A stretch of 64,000 nt of DNA from Mycolicibacterium austroafricanum (GTDB lineage: Bacteria > Actinomycetota > Actinomycetes > Mycobacteriales > Mycobacteriaceae). The position numbers were made by a program, and so were the translations under genes. The stretch spans positions 667,379-731,378 of the forward strand of contig NZ_HG964453.1 of NCBI RefSeq assembly GCF_000612725.1, given 5' to 3'. The notes under the pieces were generated by a model. The model searched no databases. It worked only from the letters and a program-made list of their open reading frames with translations, and was not told the origin of the DNA. The number at the start of each line of letters is the position of its first letter. Positions within the stretch are counted from its first letter, which is position 1. This document shows positions 17,344-24,896 of the stretch, piece by piece.

Positions 17344-18372
17344 ATGGCCAAACCGCCCCTGTCGATGAAACCGACCGGATGGTTCCAGGTCGCCTGGTCC
17401 AACGAGATCGGGGTCGGCGACGTCCACACCATGAAGTACTTCGACCAGGAGATGGTCGCGTGGCGCGCCGAGTCGGGACAGCTCACCGTGATGAACGCCT
17501 ACTGCGAACACCTCGGGGCGCATCTGGGCTTCGGCGGCACCGTGCACGGCGAGGTGCTGCAGTGCCCGTTCCACGGGTGGCAGTGGAACCAGCAGGGCCG
17601 CAACGTCTGTATCCCCTACGAGGACCGGCCGAACCGTGGGCGGCGCATCAAGACCTACCCGGTGGTCGAACGCAACGCGTCGATCTACATCTGGCACGAC
17701 ATCGAGAACCGCGAACCCTTCTTCGACGCCCCCGACATCTTCGCCAGCTTCGGGGACGGCTCGAGCGCCGACGATTACTACCCGCAGCAGCGTCTGTTCG
17801 AGCAGGGCCTGGAGATGCACCCGCAGTACGTGCTCGAAAACGGGGTCGACTTCGCCCATTTCAAGTATGTGCACGGCACGCCCATCAACCCGATCTTCAC
17901 CCGCCACGACTTCGACGAGCCGATCTCCTATGTCGACTTCACGATCACGTTCGAGGGTGACGACGGCCAGCGCATCGAGGAGGTCAACAGCGGCGTCGAG
18001 GCCATCAACGGCGGCCTGGGCATCGCGGTGACCAAGAGCTGGGGGATGATCGACAACCGCACGATCTCGGCGATCACGCCCGTCGACGAATCCACCTCCG
18101 ACGTACGGTTCATGGTGTACATCGGCAAGCCGAGGGGGCAGGTGCGCGATCCCGAGCGCGCCCGGGTCAAGGCCGAGGAGTTCGGCGCCGAGGTGATCCG
18201 CCAATTCCGCCAGGACATCCACATCTGGGCGCATCAGCGTTACTCGGATCCGCCGGCGCTGGCGAGTTCCGAGCTGGCAGGGTTCACCGCGATCCGCGAG
18301 TGGGCCAAGAAGTTCTATCCGGACGGCAAAGGCGGCAGTGCCGCCGAGCTCGCCGCGCGTTCTGCTCACTGA
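17344..18372 (+). CDS. Rieske [2Fe-2S] oxygenase, KshA-like terminal oxygenase
   Basis: This 342-residue protein is a Rieske non-haem iron oxygenase. The [2Fe-2S] ligands are Cys54-x-His56 and Cys74-x2-His77 (YCEHLGAH, CPFHGW). The mononuclear iron site is Asp169, His172 and His177 in NGVDFAHFKYVHGT. Architecture and length resemble KshA, the oxygenase of 3-ketosteroid 9-alpha-hydroxylase, which works with a separate flavin reductase (KshB). No such reductase is adjacent, so it must share one encoded elsewhere. The ATG at 17,344 is used; the frame upstream belongs to the promoter. It is probably co-transcribed with the reductase 16 bases downstream and controlled by the divergent TetR. The steroid substrate is an inference from similarity. 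Confidence 0.87.
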   Translation: MAKPPLSMKPTGWFQVAWSNEIGVGDVHTMKYFDQEMVAWRAESGQLTVMNAYCEHLGAHLGFGGTVHGEVLQCPFHGWQWNQQGRNVCIPYEDRPNRGRRIKTYPVVERNASIYIWHDIENREPFFDAPDIFASFGDGSSADDYYPQQRLFEQGLEMHPQYVLENGVDFAHFKYVHGTPINPIFTRHDFDEPISYVDFTITFEGDDGQRIEEVNSGVEAINGGLGIAVTKSWGMIDNRTISAITPVDESTSDVRFMVYIGKPRGQVRDPERARVKAEEFGAEVIRQFRQDIHIWAHQRYSDPPALASSELAGFTAIREWAKKFYPDGKGGSAAELAARSAH

Positions 18373-18388
18373 CTCCCGAAAGGTTCCC

Positions 18389-19462
18389 ATGACGATCAAG
18401 GTTTTCCAGGTGGCCACCGGCAACGTCGGCTCCGAGATGATCAAGCGGATCGCCGACCAGCCGGATCTCGAACTGATTGGCGTGCACTGCTATTCGCCGG
18501 ACAAGGTGGGCCGCGACGCCGGTGAACTCGCGGGGCTGGCGCCCAACGGTGTGATCGCCACCGGCTCCGTCGAAGCGATCATCGCGGCGAAGCCAGATGT
18601 ACTGACGTTCCACGGTGTCTTTCCGGATGAGGACCTTTACGTCAAGGTGCTCGAGGCCGGCATCAACATCGTCACCACGGCCGACTGGATCACCGGCTGG
18701 CACCGCGACCGTAACCATCCGCACCCTTCCGGCAAGCCGGTCACCCAGCTACTCCAAGAAGCCTGCGAGAAGGGCGGATCCACGTTCTACGGCACCGGGA
18801 TGAACCCGGGCCTGAACCAGATCCTCGGCGTGGTCTGCTCGGCCGACGTCGCCGAGATCGAGAACGTCACCACCATCGAGTCCGTCGACGTGTCATGCCA
18901 CCACTCCAGAGACACCTGGATCGAGGTCGGCTACGGCCAGCCCGTCGACGACCCGGAGATCCCCGGCAAGCTGGAAAAGTACACCCGCGTCTTCGCCGAC
19001 AGCGTCTACATGATGGCCGACTGCTTCGACCTGACCCTGGACGAGGTGAAGTTCAGCTACGAGCTCGGCGCGTGCACCAAGGACGTCGACCTCGGCTGGT
19101 ACCAGCTGCCCAAGGGCTCGCTGGGCGGCAACTACATCAAGTACCAGGGCATGGTCGACGGTGTGCCCCGAGTCGAGACGCACCTGGAGTGGCAAATGAC
19201 CCCGCACACCGACCCGAGCTGGGATATCAAGGGCTGCTACATCACCCAGATCAAGGGCGACCCGAACATCTACAACAAGCACATGATCTTCCCCAAGCCC
19301 GGCGTCGACCTGTCCGACCCCGCGAACTTCGCGTCGATCGGGATGACGGTGACCGGGATGCCGGCCCTGCACGCGATCAAATCGGTTGTCGCGGCACGGC
19401 CGGGCCTGATGACCAGTGCCGATCTGCCGCTGCGCGGCTTCGCCGGGCGGTTCAAGCTCTGA
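18389..19462 (+). CDS. DapB-like NAD(P)-binding reductase
   Basis: This 357-residue protein has an N-terminal Rossmann domain of the dihydrodipicolinate reductase type (VFQVATGNVGSEMIKRI, residues 4-20). A C-terminal substrate domain resembles 2,4-diaminopentanoate dehydrogenase-like proteins. Such proteins are abundant in mycobacteria and usually sit beside oxygenases or acyl-CoA genes; their substrates are mostly unknown. The ATG at 18,389 has GAAAGG six bases upstream and lies 16 bases after the Rieske oxygenase stop, so the pair forms an operon. A paralogue with the same opening (VVIWGTGFVG ... PDKAGRDVGE) is at 30,550-31,629. Confidence 0.78.
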   Translation: MTIKVFQVATGNVGSEMIKRIADQPDLELIGVHCYSPDKVGRDAGELAGLAPNGVIATGSVEAIIAAKPDVLTFHGVFPDEDLYVKVLEAGINIVTTADWITGWHRDRNHPHPSGKPVTQLLQEACEKGGSTFYGTGMNPGLNQILGVVCSADVAEIENVTTIESVDVSCHHSRDTWIEVGYGQPVDDPEIPGKLEKYTRVFADSVYMMADCFDLTLDEVKFSYELGACTKDVDLGWYQLPKGSLGGNYIKYQGMVDGVPRVETHLEWQMTPHTDPSWDIKGCYITQIKGDPNIYNKHMIFPKPGVDLSDPANFASIGMTVTGMPALHAIKSVVAARPGLMTSADLPLRGFAGRFKL

Positions 19463-19471
19463 CCGGCGGGC

Positions 19472-20440
19472 TCACTCTCCGGACGTGTCGGTAGATCCCT
19501 CCGCGCCGGACTCGGAATCCGGTGCGGTTGTCGCCGCCGGTTCGCCGGCCTCGGGCTCATCGGCGCCCTCATCATCGGCGTCCGCATCATCGGTAGAGGC
19601 GGGTTCCTCCGCGGCCGGTCCCTCCAGTTCCTCGACATCCTCTTGGGCATCCAGGTCTTCGTCGGTGCCGTCGTCGACATCGCCCTGCTGCTCGGCGGGC
19701 GGCGCCTCCGCGGCATCGCTTTCCGCGATGTCGCCCGTTTCGACCTGGTCGCCTTCGTCGACGGTGGCTGCATTGTCGCCTTCGTCGACGGTGGCGGTCT
19801 GCGACGCTTCCGACGGCACATAGGGAACCGGGACGACGAGGTCCCGGCCCGGCTGGGGCGACAGCGGCCGTCGCCACCCGATCGGAGCGTCCGCGGGTGC
19901 GCGGTCGGGCAGGACGACGATCGGCGGCAGTCCTGGGACATGCAGGTAGAGCTCGTCGACGGCGATGTAGACGGCGGAAAGCACGACATCCCAAGCAATT
20001 TCGCCGAGATTCTTCAGCACACCCTCGCCGCGGAGCATGTCCGTCCCGTTGAAGACGAGGCTCGCCACGAGGCTTTCGCCGAAGTTGAAACCGATGTAGA
20101 GCTGCTTTCCGAGATAGCCGAGGTCGTTGGCGAACGGCGTGAAGTCGGTGCGCAGCGCCTGGCGGAACGCGATGAAGTCCTCGTCGATCTGATCCGCGGT
20201 GGCCGGGTCTTCCTCGAGCGTCGCCGTCGGCGCTGCCGTGGTCCGCCGCGGCTCTGTGTCGCGCGCCGGCGCCAGCGGCCACGGGTAGAGCGGGCGCGAC
20301 GAAGCGGCCAGATTAACCAGCTTCGACGATCCCGGGTCGCCGGTGGGCGGCACAGGCCGCTCCATGGGCGTAGCCATAACTGCGGCCCCTGTGACCGCTG
20401 CGACTGCCATGGCCGCACTGGTCCGAACAACAAAACTCAT
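19472..20440 (-). CDS. Exported protein with acidic repetitive tail
   Basis: This 322-residue protein of unknown function has a signal peptide (residues about 1-27, MSFVVRTSAAMAVAAVTGAAV). A central conserved-looking domain follows (DFIAFRQALRTDFTPFANDLGYLGKQLYIGFNFGESLVASLVFNG). The tail, from about residue 210, is very acidic; it contains the repeated ATVDEGD motif and long Glu/Asp/Ala runs. ATG 20,440 is preferred to a start 12 codons upstream because GGGGGG sits five bases before it. Organisation matches the protein at 4,585-5,742. Probably envelope-associated or secreted; no enzyme motif is seen. Confidence 0.75.
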   Translation of the reverse strand: MSFVVRTSAAMAVAAVTGAAVMATPMERPVPPTGDPGSSKLVNLAASSRPLYPWPLAPARDTEPRRTTAAPTATLEEDPATADQIDEDFIAFRQALRTDFTPFANDLGYLGKQLYIGFNFGESLVASLVFNGTDMLRGEGVLKNLGEIAWDVVLSAVYIAVDELYLHVPGLPPIVVLPDRAPADAPIGWRRPLSPQPGRDLVVPVPYVPSEASQTATVDEGDNAATVDEGDQVETGDIAESDAAEAPPAEQQGDVDDGTDEDLDAQEDVEELEGPAAEEPASTDDADADDEGADEPEAGEPAATTAPDSESGAEGSTDTSGE

Positions 20441-20581
20441 GATGACCCCCCATTTGAGTAAACGTTGTGCAGGCAACGTAACACCGTCAACAGCCCGTGG
20501 GAAGGGGGTAGTGGTTTGCTGGCGGTCTCCTGCTGGGTGTGCCGAGCCGTCCCGGCCGAGGTTGCTGGCGGAAGGGGAAAG

Positions 20582-21838
20582 TTACGTCATCGTCAACGGT
20601 AGCTCGTCGAGTCGGCGGACGAGCAGGCTCGGCAACCACCACCCCGGTCCAGTCGCATCGACCCACGACGTGTGCCGCAGCAGGTGGTCGATGACGATCC
20701 TGGCCTCGAACCGCGCCAGGGCGGCGCCGATGCAGAAGTGGGCGCCTTTGCCAAACGCGATGTGTGCCTTGCTGTTCGGGCGTTCGATCTGAAACTCATT
20801 CGGCGCGTCAAAACGCGCCGGGTCCCGATTGGCGGCACCCCACAACAGAAGTAGGCGAGAGCCCGCGGTGAGCTCTTTGCCGGCGAGCGCGCAATCCCTG
20901 ACTACATGGCGGTAGTGCCCGCGGAACGGCGGCTCAAAGCGCAACACCTCTTCCAGAAAGGCGGGAATCAAGCCCGGGTCCGCGCGCAGGCGCCGTTGGA
21001 CGTCGGGACGGGTTGCGATGATCTGCGTGGCCGATCCGATGAGCGCGGCGGTCGACTCGCCACCCGCACTGAACAGCGTCACGAGCATCACCTGCGCCGT
21101 CAAGTTGTTCAATTCTCCTGCCGCGCAGGCGGTGGCGATACAGCCCAGTAGGTTATCGCCGGGATCGAGCGATGCCCGGCCCAGCTTGTCAGAGATGTAG
21201 CCGGCCAACTCCAGAGCTGCGGTGCCTGCGGCGGTCAGCGTGTGCTCGTCCACACGCCCTTCAAGGATCTGGGTACTGGCATAGGCCCATGCCGCGATCC
21301 GATCGACGTCCTCGGCGGGAACACCGATCAGCTTGCAGACGACCGTCATCGGCAGGCGATCGGCTACCACAGCCATCCATTCCACAGGTGCGCCGGCAGG
21401 CATCTGTTGCCACAACGCGTGCATGGTGTTCTCGGCGAAGGTCTCCAGGGCGCGGACGCGTTTTGCGGCCAGATAAGGCACCAGCAATTTCCGGTGGGCG
21501 GCGTGCGCGGGATCGTCGGCTGTGGCGAGCGCCTGCGTGGGACTGCCCAGGGTGTCCAGGGGCAGAAGGCTCACAGTGCCGTCGGCCTGATACCGCATCG
21601 CGCCAGTCAGATTCGACGAGAAGTCGCCTGGGCGTGCGACGGCCTCGGTGATGGCGTCCCATCCGCAGACCGCGTAGAAGTCCGAATCGCCCACCCGGTG
21701 CACCGGAGCCTCGGCGTGCATCCGGGCGTAGAGCGGATGCGGATCCTGAAGGAACTCGTCGTGGAACAGGGCCAGGCCCAGATCGGTGTGTCCTACGGTC
21801 ACCGATCCAGGAAATGCGGTGGCCGACAGGCACGTCAA
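20582..21838 (-). CDS. Cytochrome P450 monooxygenase
   Basis: This soluble bacterial P450 has 418 residues. The haem-thiolate loop FGKGAHFCIGAALA carries the ligand Cys369. The I-helix oxygen-activation motif appears as SAGGESTAA and the K-helix ExxR as EEVLR. It needs ferredoxin and ferredoxin-reductase partners, none of which is adjacent. A TTG codon at 21,838 is the longest start; the conserved part begins around TVGHTDLGLALFHDEF. It is divergent from a TetR gene that probably controls it. The substrate is unknown. Confidence 0.9.
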   Translation of the reverse strand: MTCLSATAFPGSVTVGHTDLGLALFHDEFLQDPHPLYARMHAEAPVHRVGDSDFYAVCGWDAITEAVARPGDFSSNLTGAMRYQADGTVSLLPLDTLGSPTQALATADDPAHAAHRKLLVPYLAAKRVRALETFAENTMHALWQQMPAGAPVEWMAVVADRLPMTVVCKLIGVPAEDVDRIAAWAYASTQILEGRVDEHTLTAAGTAALELAGYISDKLGRASLDPGDNLLGCIATACAAGELNNLTAQVMLVTLFSAGGESTAALIGSATQIIATRPDVQRRLRADPGLIPAFLEEVLRFEPPFRGHYRHVVRDCALAGKELTAGSRLLLLWGAANRDPARFDAPNEFQIERPNSKAHIAFGKGAHFCIGAALARFEARIVIDHLLRHTSWVDATGPGWWLPSLLVRRLDELPLTMT

Positions 21839-21987
21839 TGCTCGTGCGAAAGTTGAAATTCCAGGTGAGGGGATATGGGCCAGGAAGTCTCAGCGGGCAC
21901 CACCGACCTGCCGAAATGCTGAGATTTCGACCATGTGATGTCTCATGCTGCGAAACTGAACTGCAAGGATCTCACGGAGGGAGAGCG
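21839..21987. promoter_or_regulatory. Divergent P450/TetR control region with inverted repeats
   Basis: This 149-bp gap contains GAAAT-gctgag-ATTTC (21,913-21,928). It also contains a wider inverted repeat, TGAGA (21,920-21,924) facing TCTCA (21,941-21,945), with partial extension on both sides. A strong ribosome site, CGGAGGGAGAG, precedes the TetR GTG at 21,988. The repeats are plausible TetR operator halves but were found by eye only. Confidence 0.4.
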
Positions 21988-22524
21988 GTGCGAGACGACT
22001 GGCTCGTCGGGGATCGGCGTGCCGAAGCGGCCGACCGCATCTTTTCGGCGGCGACGGACCTCATCGTGCGCGACGGTCTGGACGGCTTCGACATGGCCGC
22101 GTTGCAGGCCGCAGTGCACTGCTCGCGGGCCACCATCTACCGGCATGTCGGGGGTAAGGCCCAGATCCGCGAGGCCGTCCTGTTGCGCCAGGCGGAGAGG
22201 ATCATCGCGACGGTTCGCTCCGCCGTGGTCGGGTTGAGCGGCGCCGAGCGCACCGTGACCGCGGTTGTGGTTGCGCTGGAACGGATCCGGGCCGACCCGA
22301 TAGGACAGACGCTGCTCAGCGCAATGCGCAAGGATGAGTTGACGTGGATCGGCCGGTCCGCGGTCCCGCCTGCGCTGGCAGCCGAGTTGACCGGTATCGA
22401 CGACGACGATCCGCAGGCCGCGCAGTGGATCGTGCGTGTGGTGCTGGCGCTGTTGTTCTGGCCGGTGGAGGATCCGGCAGCCGAACGAGAGATGCTGCAG
22501 CGATTCTTGATTCAGCGACCTTGA
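21988..22524 (+). CDS. TetR-family transcriptional regulator
   Basis: This 178-residue regulator has an N-terminal helix-turn-helix (residues about 10-55, AALQAAVHCSRATIYRHVGGKAQIREAV) and a helical ligand domain. The GTG at 21,988 is chosen for its strong upstream GGAGGGAG and because it gives the usual family length; the reading frame is open further upstream. It is divergent from the P450 and likely its repressor. Confidence 0.85.
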   Translation: MRDDWLVGDRRAEAADRIFSAATDLIVRDGLDGFDMAALQAAVHCSRATIYRHVGGKAQIREAVLLRQAERIIATVRSAVVGLSGAERTVTAVVVALERIRADPIGQTLLSAMRKDELTWIGRSAVPPALAAELTGIDDDDPQAAQWIVRVVLALLFWPVEDPAAEREMLQRFLIQRP

Positions 22525-22654
22525 CGAAGTCGGCGGGGCGCACACGGCAGCGGATTCGCCGACGTAAGGCTCGCTGGGATCGCTGACCCGAACCTGGCAG
22601 CGCGGGTTGTCCACAGCCGGCGATTTCGTGGTCGTCCGCGTCGGTGGGACCCGC

Positions 22655-22675
22655 TAGAATCGAACGTATGTTCGC
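22655..22675 (+). promoter_or_regulatory. SOS (LexA) box and -10 element over the start codon of the 13E12/HNH gene
   Basis: TCGAAC-GTAT-GTTCGC at 22,660-22,675 matches 11 of 12 specified positions of the mycobacterial LexA box (TCGAAC, four bases, GTTCGA). Its spacer and right half include the ATG at 22,668. A -10 hexamer TAGAAT lies at 22,655-22,660, seven bases before the ATG, so transcription probably begins at the A of ATG and yields a leaderless mRNA. LexA bound here would block the start site directly. 13E12-family genes are known LexA targets in M. tuberculosis, as far as I recall. Confidence 0.8.
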
Positions 22676-24089
22676 ATACGCGGAGCCTGCGGAACTCATC
22701 GACGCGATGAGTTCGGCGGCGCGTGCGGAGTCGGCGGCGATCGCGCGGCGGCTGGAAGCGGTCGCGGCGTTGTTTCGTTCCCGTAAGTGCGATTACGCCG
22801 AGGCAGGGTTCTTGCACACTGATGTGTATGAGGCGGTGGCGGCTGAGGTGTCGGCCGCGCAGAACATCAGCCGGTCGCGGGCCGGTTACCAGGTGGAGAT
22901 GGCAGTGTCGCTGTACACCCGGTTACCGAAAGTGGCCGAAGCGTTCGCGCGGGGCGATATCGATTTGCGGATGGTGCAGATAGTTCTGGCCCGCACCAAG
23001 AACGTTGAGGATGACGTGATCGGCGGCCTGGACAAGGCCATCGCGCCCAAATTGTCGCGGTGGATGCGGTTGTCCAAGAACGATCTTCGGGATCGGGTGG
23101 ATCTGTGGGTGGCGGATTTCGATCCGGCCGCGGTGCGGGTGCCGCCGGAAGCGAAGGACAACCGCTACTTCGATGTGACACCCGATGTACCGGGGATGGC
23201 CTTCGCCGGAGGACTGCTCAACGCCCGTGATGCCGCGGCGTTGGATCAGCGTCTGGAGGCGATCGCGGCGACGGTGTGCAGCAACGATCCACGCTCGCAC
23301 AATAATCTGCGGGCCGACGCGGCGGGGGCGCTCGGGCGGGGGGAGTCGACCCTGACCTGTGAGTGCGGCGCCGAGGATTGCCCGGCCGCGGTGCTACGGG
23401 AGTCCGCGGCGCAGGTGGTGATTCACATCCTGGCCGAGCAGGCCACGGTGGACGGAGACGGTGACAAGGCGGGATACCTGCCGGGGTTCGGGGTGCTGCC
23501 GGCCGAGGAGGTCCGTGCCGCGGCCAAGACGGCGAAGCTCAAGCCGGTGCGATTGCCCGGCGCCGAACCGGAGAAGGGCTACCGCCCGTCGGCCGGATTG
23601 AAGGATTTTCTGCAGTGGCGTGATCTGACCTGCCGCTTCCCGGGCTGCGACGCCCCGGTGGAGCGCTGCGATGTCGACCATACGACGCGGTGGCCATTCG
23701 GGGTCACGCATGCCTCGGGGCTCAAGCATTACTGCCGTACCCATCATGTGATCAAGACGTTCCTCACGGGGGTGTACGGCTGGCGCGACGAGCAGCGTCG
23801 CGACGGCACGGTCGTGCTGACCGCGCCGACCGGGCACGTGTACACCACCGAACCGCTTGGCGGACTGCTATTCCCGACACTGGCGACACCGACCGCGCCA
23901 CTGCCCGACGTCGAAGTGCCCGAAGATGACCCGGACAAGGCGGCGATGATGCCGCGGCGGCGTACCCGTGAGCAGGAACGGCGGGCTCGGATCGCGCGCG
24001 AACGCCGACAACGCATCGAGATCAACGCCGAACGCGAACGGCAACACCAGGCCTGGCTCGCCGCAACGTATGAACCACCGCCGTTCTGA
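22668..24089 (+). CDS. 13E12 repeat-family protein: DUF222 domain plus HNH endonuclease
   Basis: This protein of about 473 residues counted from the ATG at 22,668 is typical of the mycobacterial 13E12 REP family. A helical DUF222 domain fills roughly residues 25-310. An HNH nuclease-like domain follows at about 325-375, with the zinc-type pattern CRFPGCDAP ... CDVDHTTRWP ... HYCRTHHVIKT. The C-terminus is a basic Arg/Glu-rich helix (RRRTREQERRARI). Family members are multicopy and DNA-damage inducible; their biological role is unsettled. The start was chosen because the SOS box and a -10 element place the transcript start on this codon. Confidence 0.9.
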   Translation: MFAYAEPAELIDAMSSAARAESAAIARRLEAVAALFRSRKCDYAEAGFLHTDVYEAVAAEVSAAQNISRSRAGYQVEMAVSLYTRLPKVAEAFARGDIDLRMVQIVLARTKNVEDDVIGGLDKAIAPKLSRWMRLSKNDLRDRVDLWVADFDPAAVRVPPEAKDNRYFDVTPDVPGMAFAGGLLNARDAAALDQRLEAIAATVCSNDPRSHNNLRADAAGALGRGESTLTCECGAEDCPAAVLRESAAQVVIHILAEQATVDGDGDKAGYLPGFGVLPAEEVRAAAKTAKLKPVRLPGAEPEKGYRPSAGLKDFLQWRDLTCRFPGCDAPVERCDVDHTTRWPFGVTHASGLKHYCRTHHVIKTFLTGVYGWRDEQRRDGTVVLTAPTGHVYTTEPLGGLLFPTLATPTAPLPDVEVPEDDPDKAAMMPRRRTREQERRARIARERRQRIEINAERERQHQAWLAATYEPPPF

Positions 24090-24124
24090 CGGGTCGTGGA
24101 CTCAGCTGCTTACCGGCGCGCCAG

Positions 24125-24865
24125 TCAGCCGGCGCCCTTGCCGTTGTCGACCCGGTACACCGCGCCGTGGATCGCGGCGGCGTCGTCGCTGGCCAGGAAC
24201 GCGATCGTCTTCGCCACATCGTCGGTCGCCATGAAGCCACGCGGGGAGGCGATCCGCATGATCAGATCCCAGTCGGCGTTCTCCGGCGCCTCGAACTCGG
24301 TGGTCTGCGCGGTCGGCATGCCACCCGGGCAGATCGCGTTGACCCGCAGCCGCTCCTTGGTGAACTCCACGGCCAGAGCGCGGGTCAAGCCGATCAGCCC
24401 GTGCTTGGCTGCGCAGTAACCGGCCGAATACACCTCGCCCTCGACGCCGGCGATCGACGCGACGTTGACGATGTTGCCGCCGGACTCCAGCAGATGGGGC
24501 AGCGCGGCACGGCACAGGTAGAACGGCCCGTTCAGATTCACCGAGAGGTCGGCCTCCCAGTCGGCGTCGGTCATGGACACGGTGTGGCGCATCTTGTGGA
24601 AGCCGGCGATGTTGGCCAGCACGTCGAGCCGCCCGAAGCGGGCCACACACTCGCTGACCGCCTGCGCGCACGCTGCGGGGGAAGTGATGTCCACCGACGA
24701 GAAGCTGCCGCCGGGAATGTCGGCGAACACCTCGGCCATCCGCAAGCCGTCTCGGGCCACCCCGAACACCGTCGCGCCGCGCTCGGCGAACAGCTTCGCC
24801 GTCGCCGCTCCCAGACCCGCCGACGCACCGGTGACCAACGCGACCTTGCCGCTGAGTTGACTCAT
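24125..24865 (-). CDS. Short-chain dehydrogenase/reductase (SDR)
   Basis: This 246-residue classical SDR has the cofactor motif TGASAGLG near residue 14, NIAG in the central strand, and the active site S ... YCAAK (AGYCAAKHGLIG). An acidic residue after the second strand is absent and Arg is present (VARDG), which suggests NADP(H) preference. ATG 24,865 has AGAAGG eight bases upstream; a GTG two codons earlier is less favoured. It lies convergent to the 13E12 gene and downstream of the ABC importer operon, with 31 bases between. The substrate is unknown. Confidence 0.88.
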   Translation of the reverse strand: MSQLSGKVALVTGASAGLGAATAKLFAERGATVFGVARDGLRMAEVFADIPGGSFSSVDITSPAACAQAVSECVARFGRLDVLANIAGFHKMRHTVSMTDADWEADLSVNLNGPFYLCRAALPHLLESGGNIVNVASIAGVEGEVYSAGYCAAKHGLIGLTRALAVEFTKERLRVNAICPGGMPTAQTTEFEAPENADWDLIMRIASPRGFMATDDVAKTIAFLASDDAAAIHGAVYRVDNGKGAG

Positions 24866-24896
24866 GCCCACGACCTTCTCACGGCCGCGGCGAACG

